DNA of 64,000 nt from JALOLG01 sp963776935 (lineage in GTDB: Bacteria; Actinomycetota; Acidimicrobiia; Acidimicrobiales; Ilumatobacteraceae): NCBI GenBank assembly GCA_963776935.1, contig CAVZOP010000003.1, positions 248,001-312,000 on the forward strand. The letters are read 5' to 3'. The position numbers were made by a program, and so were the translations under genes. The notes beneath the pieces are model-generated. The model worked only from the letters and a program-made list of their open reading frames with translations. It was not told the origin of the DNA and did not search any database. Positions 10,304 to 19,615 of this stretch are shown piece by piece. The first letter of the stretch is position 1. The number at the start of each line of letters is the position of its first letter.

Positions 10304-11272
10304 CTACGGCTCGACGCGGGTCACGACGGACGTGAAGCTGCCCGTGTTGTTCGAGACGCCAGCGTCGTTGATGCCGAGATACAGCCGACCGCTGCGGTCG
10401 GTGGCGACCCTCATCGAGACGCCGACCAGAAATGGCTCGGGATCGTCGCCGATGTAGCCGATCAGGGCGGCGTGGTTGACGTCGGCGAGGATGTTGTAGA
10501 TCCGCAACGCGGTCCGCGGATCGCCGTCGGGGCCGACCGTGACAGGATCGTCGGTGTCGTGCACGATCGCCCCCGACGACGTCACCTCAACAATGTCGCC
10601 GGCGTCGATGTCCACCCCGGTGTCGGTCCACGAACGATCGGCCGGGACGGTGACTTCGGTGTGGTCGTTGGAATCCGGCCACAACGTCAAGCTGCCGAGC
10701 GCGGCGACGAAGAGCACGGCACATGCGATCATCAACTGGATCTCCCGTCGCTGCCACCATCTCGGGCGCGGCGGCGGGGGCGGAGCCTTTGGTGGCTCGG
10801 GGAGGGGATCGGGCAGGGGACGAGCCTCGGCCAAGTTGACCGCCTTGACCAACTTCAGCAGCTGTTCCTGTGACCGCTTCCGGTAGTCGGTCCACTCGAC
10901 CAGCGGCAGGGTGTCGGTCGCGTGATCCCCGCCATGGCCGCCGACCTGGACGGGGACAACCATCCAACGGGCGTCGTCCGGACCAAGGTCGTCGACCTGG
11001 ACGGGGATCACAATCCGATCGACCGCGGTGGCGTAGTCGAACTCGGAGCGGCAGGCGGGCGATTTGGCCCACCTCGGGCTGACGACGGCCACGACCGCAT
11101 CGGCCAGCCGCAGTTGGCGGAGGATCTCGTTCCACCAGATCTGTCCGCCGATCAACTCGCTGTCACGCCAGACCGTGAAGCCTGCCGCGTCGAGCGCGCC
11201 CACGAGGTCGGTGACCGCTCGACGATTCCGGCGACGATCGGACCGGCTGTACGAGATGAACACACGCGTCAT
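10304..11272 (-). CDS. TIR - transmembrane - PA-IL-like protein
   Basis: 322 residues in one frame. An N-terminal TIR domain (about 1-135) has VFISYSRSD, WRDSELIGG, VVSPRWAKSPACRSEFDYA (the Glu in SEF is the expected NADase position) and IVIPVQVD. A proline-rich linker (~155-180) leads to one transmembrane helix (~184-204). A C-terminal domain of ~115 residues resembles the PA-IL galactose-lectin fold: SWTDTGVDIDAGDIVEV, HAALIGYIG, FLVGVS and GRLYLGINDAG. The likely topology is a cytoplasmic TIR and an external sugar-binding-like domain. It could signal or deplete NAD; neither is shown. No obvious defence partner lies alongside. Confidence 0.75.
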   Translation of the reverse strand: MTRVFISYSRSDRRRNRRAVTDLVGALDAAGFTVWRDSELIGGQIWWNEILRQLRLADAVVAVVSPRWAKSPACRSEFDYATAVDRIVIPVQVDDLGPDDARWMVVPVQVGGHGGDHATDTLPLVEWTDYRKRSQEQLLKLVKAVNLAEARPLPDPLPEPPKAPPPPPRPRWWQRREIQLMIACAVLFVAALGSLTLWPDSNDHTEVTVPADRSWTDTGVDIDAGDIVEVTSSGAIVHDTDDPVTVGPDGDPRTALRIYNILADVNHAALIGYIGDDPEPFLVGVSMRVATDRSGRLYLGINDAGVSNNTGSFTSVVTRVEP

Positions 11273-11283
11273 CGCACCACCCC

Positions 11284-12153
11284 TCAGACTGGCGCTTTCG
11301 TGCGGACACTACTGCGACGCGTCGTCGAGGCCTGAGTGATTTTCAGACGCGGCGTGGACGAGCAGCAGGCGGCCCACGAGCACTTCAGCGAGGGCGGCTG
11401 GGGCGTGTCAGCCGGTGCGGCGTCGGAGGATCCGGCGCCCGCGGGTAATCGGTCGCCGGACGCGTCCTCGTGCTGCGATCCGACCAGCTCGCGCACCCGC
11501 TTCGCCTCACTGTCGCCGAGCTCGCGCTGGATCACGAGGTAGGCGGCCTCGAACGCGGTCGACGAACCGGTGGCGGTGATCACGCGCTCGGCGTCGACGT
11601 TCAGCCGTTGGTCGGCGATGTCGCTGCCGAACTCGGCGAGCAGATCGCCCGCCAGCCAGTGGGTGGCCGCAGGGTGGCCGTTCAAGAGCCCGGCCGCGGC
11701 GAGCACGACCGATCCCGTCGAGCTCGCCGCGATCCAGCGGCACCGAGGCGCCACGTTGTGCAACCACGAGCGCAGCACCGCATCGCGCGCCATCTGGCGC
11801 GTGCCGAGTCCTCCCGGCACGACCACGATGTCAGGATCCGCGACCTGGTCGAACGTGGCGTCGACGGTCCTCGCTCCGCCGGGACCGGCGACGGGACCGA
11901 TCGTGTGGCCGACGTTGACGGGCTCGATGCCCGGAAGGTGGCCGAGGATGATGCGGAAGATGTCGTGTTCCTCGACGATCAGGCCCGGCAACGTCACGAA
12001 CGCGACAACTCGGCGGTCGGTTCTCGGAGGCGGCTCGACGTAGACGACCGGATCGCCCGGGCCCGGTGCGTCATCGCCGCCGCCAGCGTCGGCCGGTGGC
12101 GGCCGCCACAGCGCGTCGGGGTCGTACGTCCCTGGGTCGGGTTCGCCGGTCAT
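11284..12153 (-). CDS. DJ-1/PfpI (GATase1-like) family protein
   Basis: The core of ~180 residues has VAFVTLPGLIVEEHDIFR, DIVVVPGGLGTR, WIAASSTGSVVLAAAGLL and VITATGSSTAFEAAYL, typical of the GlxA/DJ-1 amidotransferase-like fold. The nucleophile elbow carries Ser (ASSTGS), not the usual Cys, so classic Cys chemistry is doubtful. It resembles the sensor domain of GlxA-type AraC regulators, but no AraC helix-turn-helix follows; the C-terminal ~50 residues are low complexity. ATG 12153 has GGGGCAG upstream, and a longer open frame begins at 12219. Confidence 0.75.
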   Translation of the reverse strand: MTGEPDPGTYDPDALWRPPPADAGGGDDAPGPGDPVVYVEPPPRTDRRVVAFVTLPGLIVEEHDIFRIILGHLPGIEPVNVGHTIGPVAGPGGARTVDATFDQVADPDIVVVPGGLGTRQMARDAVLRSWLHNVAPRCRWIAASSTGSVVLAAAGLLNGHPAATHWLAGDLLAEFGSDIADQRLNVDAERVITATGSSTAFEAAYLVIQRELGDSEAKRVRELVGSQHEDASGDRLPAGAGSSDAAPADTPQPPSLKCSWAACCSSTPRLKITQASTTRRSSVRTKAPV

Positions 12154-12231
12154 CTGCCCCCATGATTCACCGCTCGGACCGCGCCCGTCCAGCCGCGGTG
12201 ACGGACGGCACTCACCCACGTTCGCGCTCGA

Positions 12232-13017
12232 TCAGTCGTCGGACCAGAACTGTTCGAGTCGCTCGGCCATCGCCGTCGGGTTCTGAGCCATGAGCAGGTG
12301 ACCGGTTCCCGGCAGCTCGTATCGGATCGAATGCGGGAGCCAGGTCTCGATGAGGCCTGCTCCGTGGATGAATCTCGGGGCAGTGTCGGCACCGACGACG
12401 TTGAGGACCGGCACGTCGATGCGGCTGGCCTCGCTCGGACCGAAGGACCACATCGCGACCGCATCGAGCTCGACACGGAAGAACTGGTCCGCGTGCGCCA
12501 ACGCTTCTTCGAACGCCCCCGGCAGATGAAGATCGAGGAGATCCCGGTAGTTGTCACCGCACACGGCGCGGAGGAACAGGTCCAACGCGACTTCCGCACC
12601 TTTGGACCGGTACACCTCGAGCAGCGGGGCCATACCGGCCATCGCCTCCTCGGGACTGAGCAAGCCACTCGTCGCCGGCTCGAGCAGCGCAATCGATCGC
12701 GGGTGCAGGTCGTCGCGGCACGCCACGGCCAAGGCGACCAGCGCGCCGTACGAGTGGCCGACCAGGTGAGCGTGATCGAAACCGACGTGCTCCAGCAATC
12801 TCGCGGACAGCGCGGCGTCGTCATCGACGCCGAACCCCGGGCGGTTGCTCGGCGGTGTGCGTTGGTAGCGCAGCACGGAGTACGACGACAACAGCTCGAC
12901 GAGCGGCGAGTACCACGAGACGAACGGTCGCGCGTGCAGGAATGCGACCTGCTCGCCGGTGCCGATGACCTCGTAGTCCACTTCGACGCCATCGAGATCG
13001 GTACGCATCATCATCAA
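12232..13017 (-). CDS. Alpha/beta hydrolase
   Basis: 261 residues, cytoplasmic. The nucleophile motif is VGHSYGAL. The acid is expected near VLNVVGADTAP and the catalytic His in ELPGTGHLLMAQNP near the C-terminus. There is no signal peptide. Several in-frame start codons lie at 13008-13017, with GGGAG just upstream. It stands 78 bases upstream of the DJ-1-like gene on the same strand. The substrate is unknown; esterase, epoxide hydrolase or similar would fit. Confidence 0.8.
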   Translation of the reverse strand: MMMMRTDLDGVEVDYEVIGTGEQVAFLHARPFVSWYSPLVELLSSYSVLRYQRTPPSNRPGFGVDDDAALSARLLEHVGFDHAHLVGHSYGALVALAVACRDDLHPRSIALLEPATSGLLSPEEAMAGMAPLLEVYRSKGAEVALDLFLRAVCGDNYRDLLDLHLPGAFEEALAHADQFFRVELDAVAMWSFGPSEASRIDVPVLNVVGADTAPRFIHGAGLIETWLPHSIRYELPGTGHLLMAQNPTAMAERLEQFWSDD

Positions 13018-13219
13018 CTCCCATCGGCGACTGGTCGGCGACTGGTCAGAGGGTCACCGGCGTCGCCCCGAGCCGAACGGCTGGCAGCCTAGATGGGGGT
13101 CGGAAGCGGTGCCGTGGATTTCTCGGTCTCGAACACGTAGGCACGGCCGCGCCACACCGACCCGCTGACGAACGTGCTACGACCGACACGTGACGTCGGA
13201 ACGAGGGGAGACCGCGGGC

Positions 13220-14255
13220 GTGCCGGACGCATGGATCCTGCACGTCGATCTCGATCAGTTCCTGGCTGCGGTGGAGGTCCTGCGGCGACCGGAGTTGGCC
13301 GGTCGACCGGTGGTGGTCGGCGGCGACGGGAACCCGAACCGACCTCGGCAGGTGGTCGCCACGGCCTCCTACGAGGCGCGTGCGTTCGGCGTGCATTCGG
13401 GAATGCCGCTGGTTCAGGCCGCCCGCAGGTGTCCGGATGCCGTGTTCCTGCCGTCGGACCGGCCCGCCTACGACGCCGCGTCCGCCCGGGTGATGGCCAC
13501 ACTGCGGTCGTTCCCGGTGGTCGTGGAGGTGTGGGGCTGGGACGAGGCGTTCGTCGGGGTCCGCACCGCCGACCCCGAGGCGTTCGCCCGTGAGCTGAAG
13601 GCGCGGCGTGCTCGACGAGACCGGGCTGACGTGCGCGGTCGGAATCGGCGAGACGAAGCTGCAGGCGAAGACGGCGACCGGGTTCGCCAAGCCAGGAGGC
13701 GTCGCCCGGCTCACGCGGCGGACGTGGATCGAGACGATGGGAGACCGCCCCGTCACGGCGCTCTGGGGGATCGGCACGCGCACCGCCAGCCGGCTGGCCG
13801 AGAGCGGCATCCGGACCGTTCTGGAGCTCGCCCGGTCCGACCACCGCGAATTGGCGCAGCAGTTCGGCCCGACGATCGGTCCGTACCTCAAGATGCTCGG
13901 TCTCGGCGGCGACGACTCACCGGTCGTCGACGAGCCGTACGTGGCGCGGTCGCGCAGCCGGGAGGTGACGTTCGAGCACGACATCACGAGCCGGACCGAG
14001 ATCGACCAACACGTGGCCCGCCTGGGTGCCGAGGTGACCGAGTCGGTGGTCGCCGAAGGGCGGCGCGTCACCCACGTGGCCGTCAAGGTGCGAACGGCCA
14101 CGTTCTTCACCCGCACCAAGATTCACAAGTTGCCGCGATCGACGACCGATCCGGGCGAAGTCGCACGAGCCGCGCTCGTCGTGCTCGACCGCTTCGAGCT
14201 CACGCGACCGGTGCGGCTGCTCGGCGTTCGCGTGATGCTCGAGCTACCGACGTGA
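13220..14255 (+). CDS. dinB: DNA polymerase IV (Y family), one frameshift
   Basis: Error-prone translesion polymerase of ~345 residues when joined. The N-terminal part has HVDLDQFLAAVE (first catalytic Asp), RARRLGV-like ARAFGVHSGMPL and GWDEAFVGV. The last carries the catalytic DE with Trp where many family members have Ser, as is common in actinobacterial DinB. The second frame has TCAVGIGETKLQAKTATGFAKP, WGIGTRTASRL (HhH) and the little-finger region. The frame changes near 13600-13608, needing one base. GTG 13220 follows GAGGGGAG by nine bases; the GTG at 13190 lacks a site. As sequenced, the protein would be truncated after ~135 residues. Confidence 0.8.
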
Positions 14256-14423
14256 CACGCGGACACGGACTGCGTCACGCGTGCCAGGGATTGCGACCGG
14301 CGGGCGCGGGTGGCGCGTGACGCCGAGCGACAGTCTGTGGCCTACTCTCCGACCCCTACGTGGACGTGAGGAGGGACGGCGCATCATCGTGACAGGAGCC
14401 CAGTACCCGGAGGGGTCGCGGCG

Positions 14424-16136
14424 GTGAAGCTCACCGGAGCCGAGGCGCTCGTCCGGTGCCTCGAGGCCGAGCGCACCGCGTTCGCGTTCGGCATCGCGGG
14501 TGGGAAGTTGGGGCCACTATTGCATGCGCTCGCCAAGACGCCGTCGATTCGGTACGTCGGGCTCCGCCACGAAGCCGCCGGCCCGATGATGGCGGCTGCG
14601 ACGTTCGCCCGCACCGGCAGGCTGGGCGTCGCACTCGGTGAGATGGGTCCTGGTGGACTCAATCTGGCGTCGGGCATGGGAGTTGCGTTCAACAACAACC
14701 TCGCCGTCCTTGCCATCACGACCAACCAGCATCGAGCCGCCTCGTATCCGCACGCCGGGATGTTCATGGACCTCGACAGCAGGAGCCTGTTCGCGCCGGT
14801 CACCAAGTGGAACGCCGTCGTCGCCGACCCGGGTCGCATGCCGGAACTCGTGCGCACGGCGTTTCGCGAGGCGCTCACCGGCCGGCCGGGGCCCGTGCAT
14901 CTCGACGTTCCGCACGACGTCCTGGCCGCCGAGGTCGACTTCCCGGAGACCGAGCTCGACGTCGAGCCGTCGCGGACGCGAGCCATCGACGGACCGCGTC
15001 CGAATCGGGAAGCCGTCGATCGCAGTGCTGGGCTGCTCGCCGCGGCGCGCCGTCCGGTGATCGTTGCCGGCGGCGGCGTCGTGCTCGCTGGCGCCGCAGG
15101 GGAAGTGCGGGAGCTGGCGGCATTGCTCAGTGCGCCGGTCGTTCCCACTCAGATGGCGCTCGGCGTGGTCGCAACCGACAGCCCCTACTTCGTCGGGCAC
15201 GGCGGACTGATCGGAGGTCCGGCGGTGCTGGCCGCGATCGAGCAGGCCGACGTCGTACTCGGCGTCGGATGCAGGTATTCGAGCTGGATGTGGGACGAGG
15301 TCGGACCGCTGGTCCGGCCCACCCACCAGCACATCAACATCAACATCGATCCGTCGGCACTTGGGGCGCCGGCGCTCCATGGTGTGGGACTTCAGGCCGA
15401 CGCGCGTGAGGCGCTGGTGGATCTGATCGAGGTGCTCGGCGGGCAAGACATCTCCGTCGACAGCGGCTGGCTGCCCTCGCTCCGCGATCTGCGCGCGACG
15501 TACAGCGGGCTCCTCACGGCGATGGCCGCCGAGCGGGATCCGGTCATGCATCCGGCGGCCCTGGCGTCCGCCATTGCCGGGGCGATGCCACACGATTCGA
15601 TCGCAGTCTTCGACGGCGGTCACACGTCGTTCTGGAGCAACGATTTCACCCCCGTGCACGACGTGCGCACCCGTTTCCACGATCCCGGTATGGCGCATCT
15701 GGGCTTTGGGCTTCCGTATGCGATCGCGATGAAACTCGCGGATCCCGACCGACCCGTCTTCAACATCACCGGCGATGGCGGCTTCGGCTTCACCATGCAG
15801 GAACTCGACACCGCACGGCGGTACCGATTGCCCGTCGTCACGGTGATCCACAACAACGAGTCCTGGGGCGTCATCCGACAGGGCCAGAGCAAGCAGTTCG
15901 GCTTCGAGTTGGGAACCGATCTCGAAGGCACGGAGTACGCGGCGATTGCTCGCGGGTTCGGCTGCTACGGAGAACGTGTGTCGGACGTCGACGATGTGGC
16001 GCCGGCAATCGAACGCGGTCTCGCGAGTGGCCTTCCCTCGGTGATCGACTGCCGCACCCGGTTCGTCCCTCACCCAGCAATGGCTGCGTTCGGAAGCATG
16101 AACCGCTTCGGATCGGCACAGCAGTTGGACGGATGA
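14424..16136 (+). CDS. Thiamine-diphosphate-dependent enzyme (acetolactate synthase-like)
   Basis: 570 residues with all three domains of the ThDP family. The N-terminal PYR domain has the catalytic Glu in GLRHEAAGPMMAA. The central domain has RRPVIVAGGGVVL. The PP domain has the Mg/ThDP motif GDGGFGFTMQELDTA ending in HNN. Relatives include acetolactate synthase, benzoylformate decarboxylase and oxalyl-CoA decarboxylase; the exact reaction is not readable. GTG 14424 has GGAGGGG eight bases upstream. It is followed after four bases by the phosphodiesterase gene, so they are probably co-transcribed. Confidence 0.85.
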   Translation: MKLTGAEALVRCLEAERTAFAFGIAGGKLGPLLHALAKTPSIRYVGLRHEAAGPMMAAATFARTGRLGVALGEMGPGGLNLASGMGVAFNNNLAVLAITTNQHRAASYPHAGMFMDLDSRSLFAPVTKWNAVVADPGRMPELVRTAFREALTGRPGPVHLDVPHDVLAAEVDFPETELDVEPSRTRAIDGPRPNREAVDRSAGLLAAARRPVIVAGGGVVLAGAAGEVRELAALLSAPVVPTQMALGVVATDSPYFVGHGGLIGGPAVLAAIEQADVVLGVGCRYSSWMWDEVGPLVRPTHQHININIDPSALGAPALHGVGLQADAREALVDLIEVLGGQDISVDSGWLPSLRDLRATYSGLLTAMAAERDPVMHPAALASAIAGAMPHDSIAVFDGGHTSFWSNDFTPVHDVRTRFHDPGMAHLGFGLPYAIAMKLADPDRPVFNITGDGGFGFTMQELDTARRYRLPVVTVIHNNESWGVIRQGQSKQFGFELGTDLEGTEYAAIARGFGCYGERVSDVDDVAPAIERGLASGLPSVIDCRTRFVPHPAMAAFGSMNRFGSAQQLDG

Positions 16137-16140
16137 TGAC

Positions 16141-17805
16141 GTGGCGGATCTGATCCTCGGACCGATGTTGCGCGACGTGGGAACGTCGTCGGCGACGATC
16201 TGGGTCGAGACCGACGCCCCGTGCACCGTGGAGGTGCTCGGCCAGCGCGCCAAGACGTTCACCGTGGCCGGCCACTACTACGCCCTCGTGATCGTCGAAG
16301 GGCTCGGTGTGGGCTCGTGCACGGAGTACGCGGTCCATCTCGACGGAGTGCAACGCTGGCCGTCGGCGGACAGCCGGTTTCCGCCGAGCGTGATCCGTAC
16401 GATGGACGCAGGACCTGTGCGAGTGCTGTTCGGTTCGTGCCGCACGGCCGCCCCGCACGAGCCGCCGTGGACGCTCGAGATGCAACTCGACCCCACTGGT
16501 CGCGGTGTCGACGCCCTGCGCACACACGCCCTTCGGATGCTCGGTCAGCCGCCCGAGGAGTGGCCGCACCTCGCCCTGATGCTCGGCGATCAGGTCTACG
16601 CTGACGACTCCTCACCCGCCACTCACGAGCGGATCAAGATCCGACGCGAGAGCGAACCGGTCGAGGGCCTGCCTCCCGACCTCGTCGGCGGCTTCGAGGA
16701 GTATTGCTGGCTGTACCACGAGTCGTGGTCGCCCGACGTCGAGCGCTGGTTCTTCTCGGTGGTACCGACGGCGATGATCTTCGACGACCACGACATGATC
16801 GACGACTGGAACATCTCCGACACCTGGGTGCGCGAGATCCGTAAGGAGTCGTGGTGGGAGGATCACGTCATCGGTGGTCTGGTCTCGTACTGGATCTATC
16901 AGCATCTCGGCAACCTCAGCCCCGACGAGATCCGCGCCGAAGGCATGCTGGCGGCGCTCGCCGATCTCGACGACGGCGAGGACTACTTGCGCGAGTGGGC
17001 GCGGTCATCCGAGGAGTTCACCCCCGTGCCGGGTGGCTACCGATTCTCGTTCGCCCGCCGGCTTGGCAACGTCACGCTCGTCGTGATCGACGCCCGCAAC
17101 GGGCGGGTGCTCGAGCCGGGGAACCGGTCGCTCGTCGACGACGACGAGTGGGCCTGGATCGTGCGCCACTGCGAGACCGACGCCCGACACCTGCTCATCG
17201 GGTCGTCGCTCCCGGCGTTCGTGCCAGGTGGCATTCACGACCTGCAACGGTGGAACGAGCGCGTGTGCGACGGCGCGTGGGGTCGGCTCGGCATCCGATT
17301 CGGAGAGAAGGTCAGGCGGGCGCTCGACCTCGAAGACTGGCCGGCCTTTCGTCGATCGTTCGACGCCCTCGTCGCGTTGCTGACGGACCTCGGAAACGCG
17401 GACCGGCTCGCTCCGCCGGCGACGATCTCCGTCCTGTCGGGTGACATCCACTTCAGCTACCACTCCGTTCTCCACTTCCCCGACGCCACGCCCGTGGTCA
17501 GCTGCGTCCACCAGATCGTGAACTCCCCGCTCCGCAACGCGCTCCGACCTTTCGAGCGCAAAGCGATGCAGCTCGCGACGTCGAGAGTGGGCTCGTTGAT
17601 CGCCCGCGGACTGCGACGTGCGACCGGCGGTCGACGCCCGGCGCTCGAGTGGAACCTCGATCACGGACCAGTCTTCGCGAACTGCGTCGGCTTGCTCACG
17701 TTCGAGGGCGAGACGGCGACCGTGTGCCTCGAGCGGGCGACGGCCGACGACGACGGGGCCGAGCGTCTCGACGTGGTGTTCGAAGTCGATCTCCACTCCT
17801 GTTGA
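16141..17805 (+). CDS. PhoD-like metallophosphoesterase
   Basis: 554 residues, with no obvious signal peptide. The core motifs of the alkaline phosphatase D / calcineurin-like superfamily are visible: FGSCRTAAP, LMLGDQVYADD, MIFDDHDMIDDWN, LLIGSSLPAF and SVLSGDIHFSYHS, which supply the metal-binding Asp, His and Asn. Family members hydrolyse phosphodiesters or phosphomonoesters. The GTG start is four bases after the previous stop. A cytoplasmic location is unusual for secreted PhoD, but such PhoD-like proteins are common in actinobacteria. Confidence 0.85.
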   Translation: MADLILGPMLRDVGTSSATIWVETDAPCTVEVLGQRAKTFTVAGHYYALVIVEGLGVGSCTEYAVHLDGVQRWPSADSRFPPSVIRTMDAGPVRVLFGSCRTAAPHEPPWTLEMQLDPTGRGVDALRTHALRMLGQPPEEWPHLALMLGDQVYADDSSPATHERIKIRRESEPVEGLPPDLVGGFEEYCWLYHESWSPDVERWFFSVVPTAMIFDDHDMIDDWNISDTWVREIRKESWWEDHVIGGLVSYWIYQHLGNLSPDEIRAEGMLAALADLDDGEDYLREWARSSEEFTPVPGGYRFSFARRLGNVTLVVIDARNGRVLEPGNRSLVDDDEWAWIVRHCETDARHLLIGSSLPAFVPGGIHDLQRWNERVCDGAWGRLGIRFGEKVRRALDLEDWPAFRRSFDALVALLTDLGNADRLAPPATISVLSGDIHFSYHSVLHFPDATPVVSCVHQIVNSPLRNALRPFERKAMQLATSRVGSLIARGLRRATGGRRPALEWNLDHGPVFANCVGLLTFEGETATVCLERATADDDGAERLDVVFEVDLHSC

Positions 17806-17830
17806 GCTGACGGCAGGACGCGCCTGCTGG

Positions 17831-17856
17831 GTTTCGGTCAGGTGAACGCGGGGTAA
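17831..17856 (+). promoter_or_regulatory. SigB-class promoter of the PAP2 operon
   Basis: GTTTCG (17831-17836), 14 bases, GGGTAA (17851-17856), ending nine bases before the GTG start at 17866. This matches the general stress sigma consensus (GTTT, ~14 bases, GGGTAA). The same pattern recurs at the stress island around 44.7-47.2 kb. Confidence 0.7.
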
Positions 17857-17865
17857 CAGATCGCC

Positions 17866-18701
17866 GTGGAAAAGAGTCCTCAACTGGACCATCGCGTGGA
17901 CGACGGCGGGCGCTACGAGGTGACGGACCGGACCGAACGACTGCGTGACACCTGGCCGATCCGCTGGCGAGACGTCGGGCTGCTCTTGACGTGCTACGTG
18001 GTGCTGACGGGAGTGTGGTCGGCGATCGGGTGGACGCTCGTCCATCCTCTCGACGACAGCGCGATCGTCCGCACCGACGAACGCGTCGCCGATTGGTTCG
18101 TCGAGCGGCGCACTCCGACACTCGACGACTGGAGCCTCGCCGGCTCGCTTCTCGCCGAGACCATTGTCAAGATCGTCGTCACCGCGATCATCGTCGGGGT
18201 CTTGCTCTGGGCCGTCAAACGTTGGCTCGATCCGCTCGTCGTGGCGGTGTCGCTGATCCTCGAGGCGATGGTCTTCATCACCGTGACGTGGATCGTCGCT
18301 CGTCCCCGGCCCGACGTCGAGCGGCTCGACGGATCGCCGGTCGACTCGAGCTTCCCGTCAGGTCACGCCGCAGCCGCGGCGTGCTACGTGGCGATCGCCA
18401 TCGTGGTCTTCTGGCACACCCGCAACCGCTGGCTCCGCGCCCTCGTCGTCCTGTGACGGTGTCGATGCCGTTCATCGTCGGCGTGGCGCGGATGTACCGC
18501 GGCATGCACCACCTCACCGACGTGATCGCCGGGGTGGTGCTCGGCGTGGCGTCGGTGGTGCTCGTGACGGTGATCCTGTGCCGTGCCGAGGATCGACGCC
18601 GCTCGCAAGCGACCGAGGACGGCCGAGCGGCGACGCCGGACGTCGTGGCCCACGATCAGCTGGCGCCGCCTAGCGTCGTAACCACGGGGCACGCGTCATG
18701 A
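17866..18701 (+). CDS. PAP2 phosphatase, one frameshift
   Basis: Membrane phosphatidic-acid-type phosphatase of ~278 residues after joining two frames near 18450. The three PAP2 motifs are present: VARPRPDVERLD, SFPSGHAAAAACY and, in the second frame, RMYRGMHHLTDVIAG. The first frame alone stops at 18456, just before motif 3, which carries the catalytic His. Read through, the stop at 18699-18701 overlaps the ATG of the next gene, supporting the corrected reading. It is the first gene of a four-gene operon behind a SigB-class promoter. Likely substrates are phosphatidic acid or isoprenyl diphosphates. Confidence 0.75.
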
Positions 18702-19615
18702 TCCTGATCGCCATCATCGTCGGATGTGGCCTTGCCGCGGCCATCGGTGCGTTCGCGCTGTCGGCGTCGCGCAGGGTCGAGGTCGACACTGTCGATCCGA
18801 CCGTGGCCGAACGCGCTGTCAAGCGCTCGATTCGTCACCATCCCAAGGTCCGCCGCTTCCTCGAGCAGCGGATGGACCGCACGTCTGCCGGCGGGTACCT
18901 CCTCACCGCGGCCTTCGGGCTCGTGTTCGCCGCGACGCTGGTGCTCGGCGTGCTGCTCGTCCTCATCGACAACAACCGCACGGTGCGCGACGTGGATCGC
19001 AAGGTGTCCGAGTGGGGGTCGAAGAACGCCGGCTCCACGGCCGTGGACGTGGTGGAGCTGATCACTCATCTCGGGGCCAGCTGGCTGGTGTTGTCGGTGC
19101 TGGCGATCGTCGCCCTGACCGACTTCGTCCGGCGCCGCAACCTCGAGGTCTTCGCCTTCGTCGCCGCCGTCGGGCTCGGCGAACTACTACTGAACAACCT
19201 GCTCAAGGTCACCATTCGGCGCGAGCGTCCGGCAGTCATGCAAATGATGGAGGCCCATGGCTTCTCGTTCCCGTCCGGCCACACGGCCGCCGCGGCCGCG
19301 GGCTGGTCGGCTGTCGCGCTCGTACTGGGGCGAGATCGACCGCGGGCCGTGCGCGCCGTGCTTGCCGGCGGCGCGGCGCTCATCGCCATCGCCGTCGCCA
19401 CGAGCCGGGCACTGCTCGGCGTCCACTGGGTCAGCGACGTGGTCGCTGGCCTGGCCCTCGGCTGGGGATGGTTCCTGCTCGTCGCTGTGGTGTTCGGCGG
19501 CCGAACGCAGCGTCTGGGAGATCCAGTGAGCGAGACCAAGCACGAGCAACCTGCGATGGAGCAGAGCGTGCAGGCCGGGGACACGGTGAATGAGAGAGAA
19601 AGGGTCGACGCATGA
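18698..19615 (+). CDS. PAP2 phosphatase
   Basis: 305 residues with an N-terminal hydrophobic segment, a short soluble stretch, then the PAP2 core. Motif 1 is KVTIRRERPAV, motif 2 FSFPSGHTAAAAAGW, and motif 3 SRALLGVHWVSDVVAG. Its N-terminal layout (MILI start, a charged loop with RHHP, then a second membrane segment) closely matches the PAP2 gene at 56703, so the two are paralogues. ATG overlaps the upstream stop, and its own stop overlaps the next ATG. Confidence 0.85.
   Translation: MILIAIIVGCGLAAAIGAFALSASRRVEVDTVDPTVAERAVKRSIRHHPKVRRFLEQRMDRTSAGGYLLTAAFGLVFAATLVLGVLLVLIDNNRTVRDVDRKVSEWGSKNAGSTAVDVVELITHLGASWLVLSVLAIVALTDFVRRRNLEVFAFVAAVGLGELLLNNLLKVTIRRERPAVMQMMEAHGFSFPSGHTAAAAAGWSAVALVLGRDRPRAVRAVLAGGAALIAIAVATSRALLGVHWVSDVVAGLALGWGWFLLVAVVFGGRTQRLGDPVSETKHEQPAMEQSVQAGDTVNERERVDA

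Noticed and set aside
14517..16262. 581-codon minus-strand open frame
   Set aside because: Fully antisense to the thiamine-diphosphate enzyme whose motifs are unambiguous.
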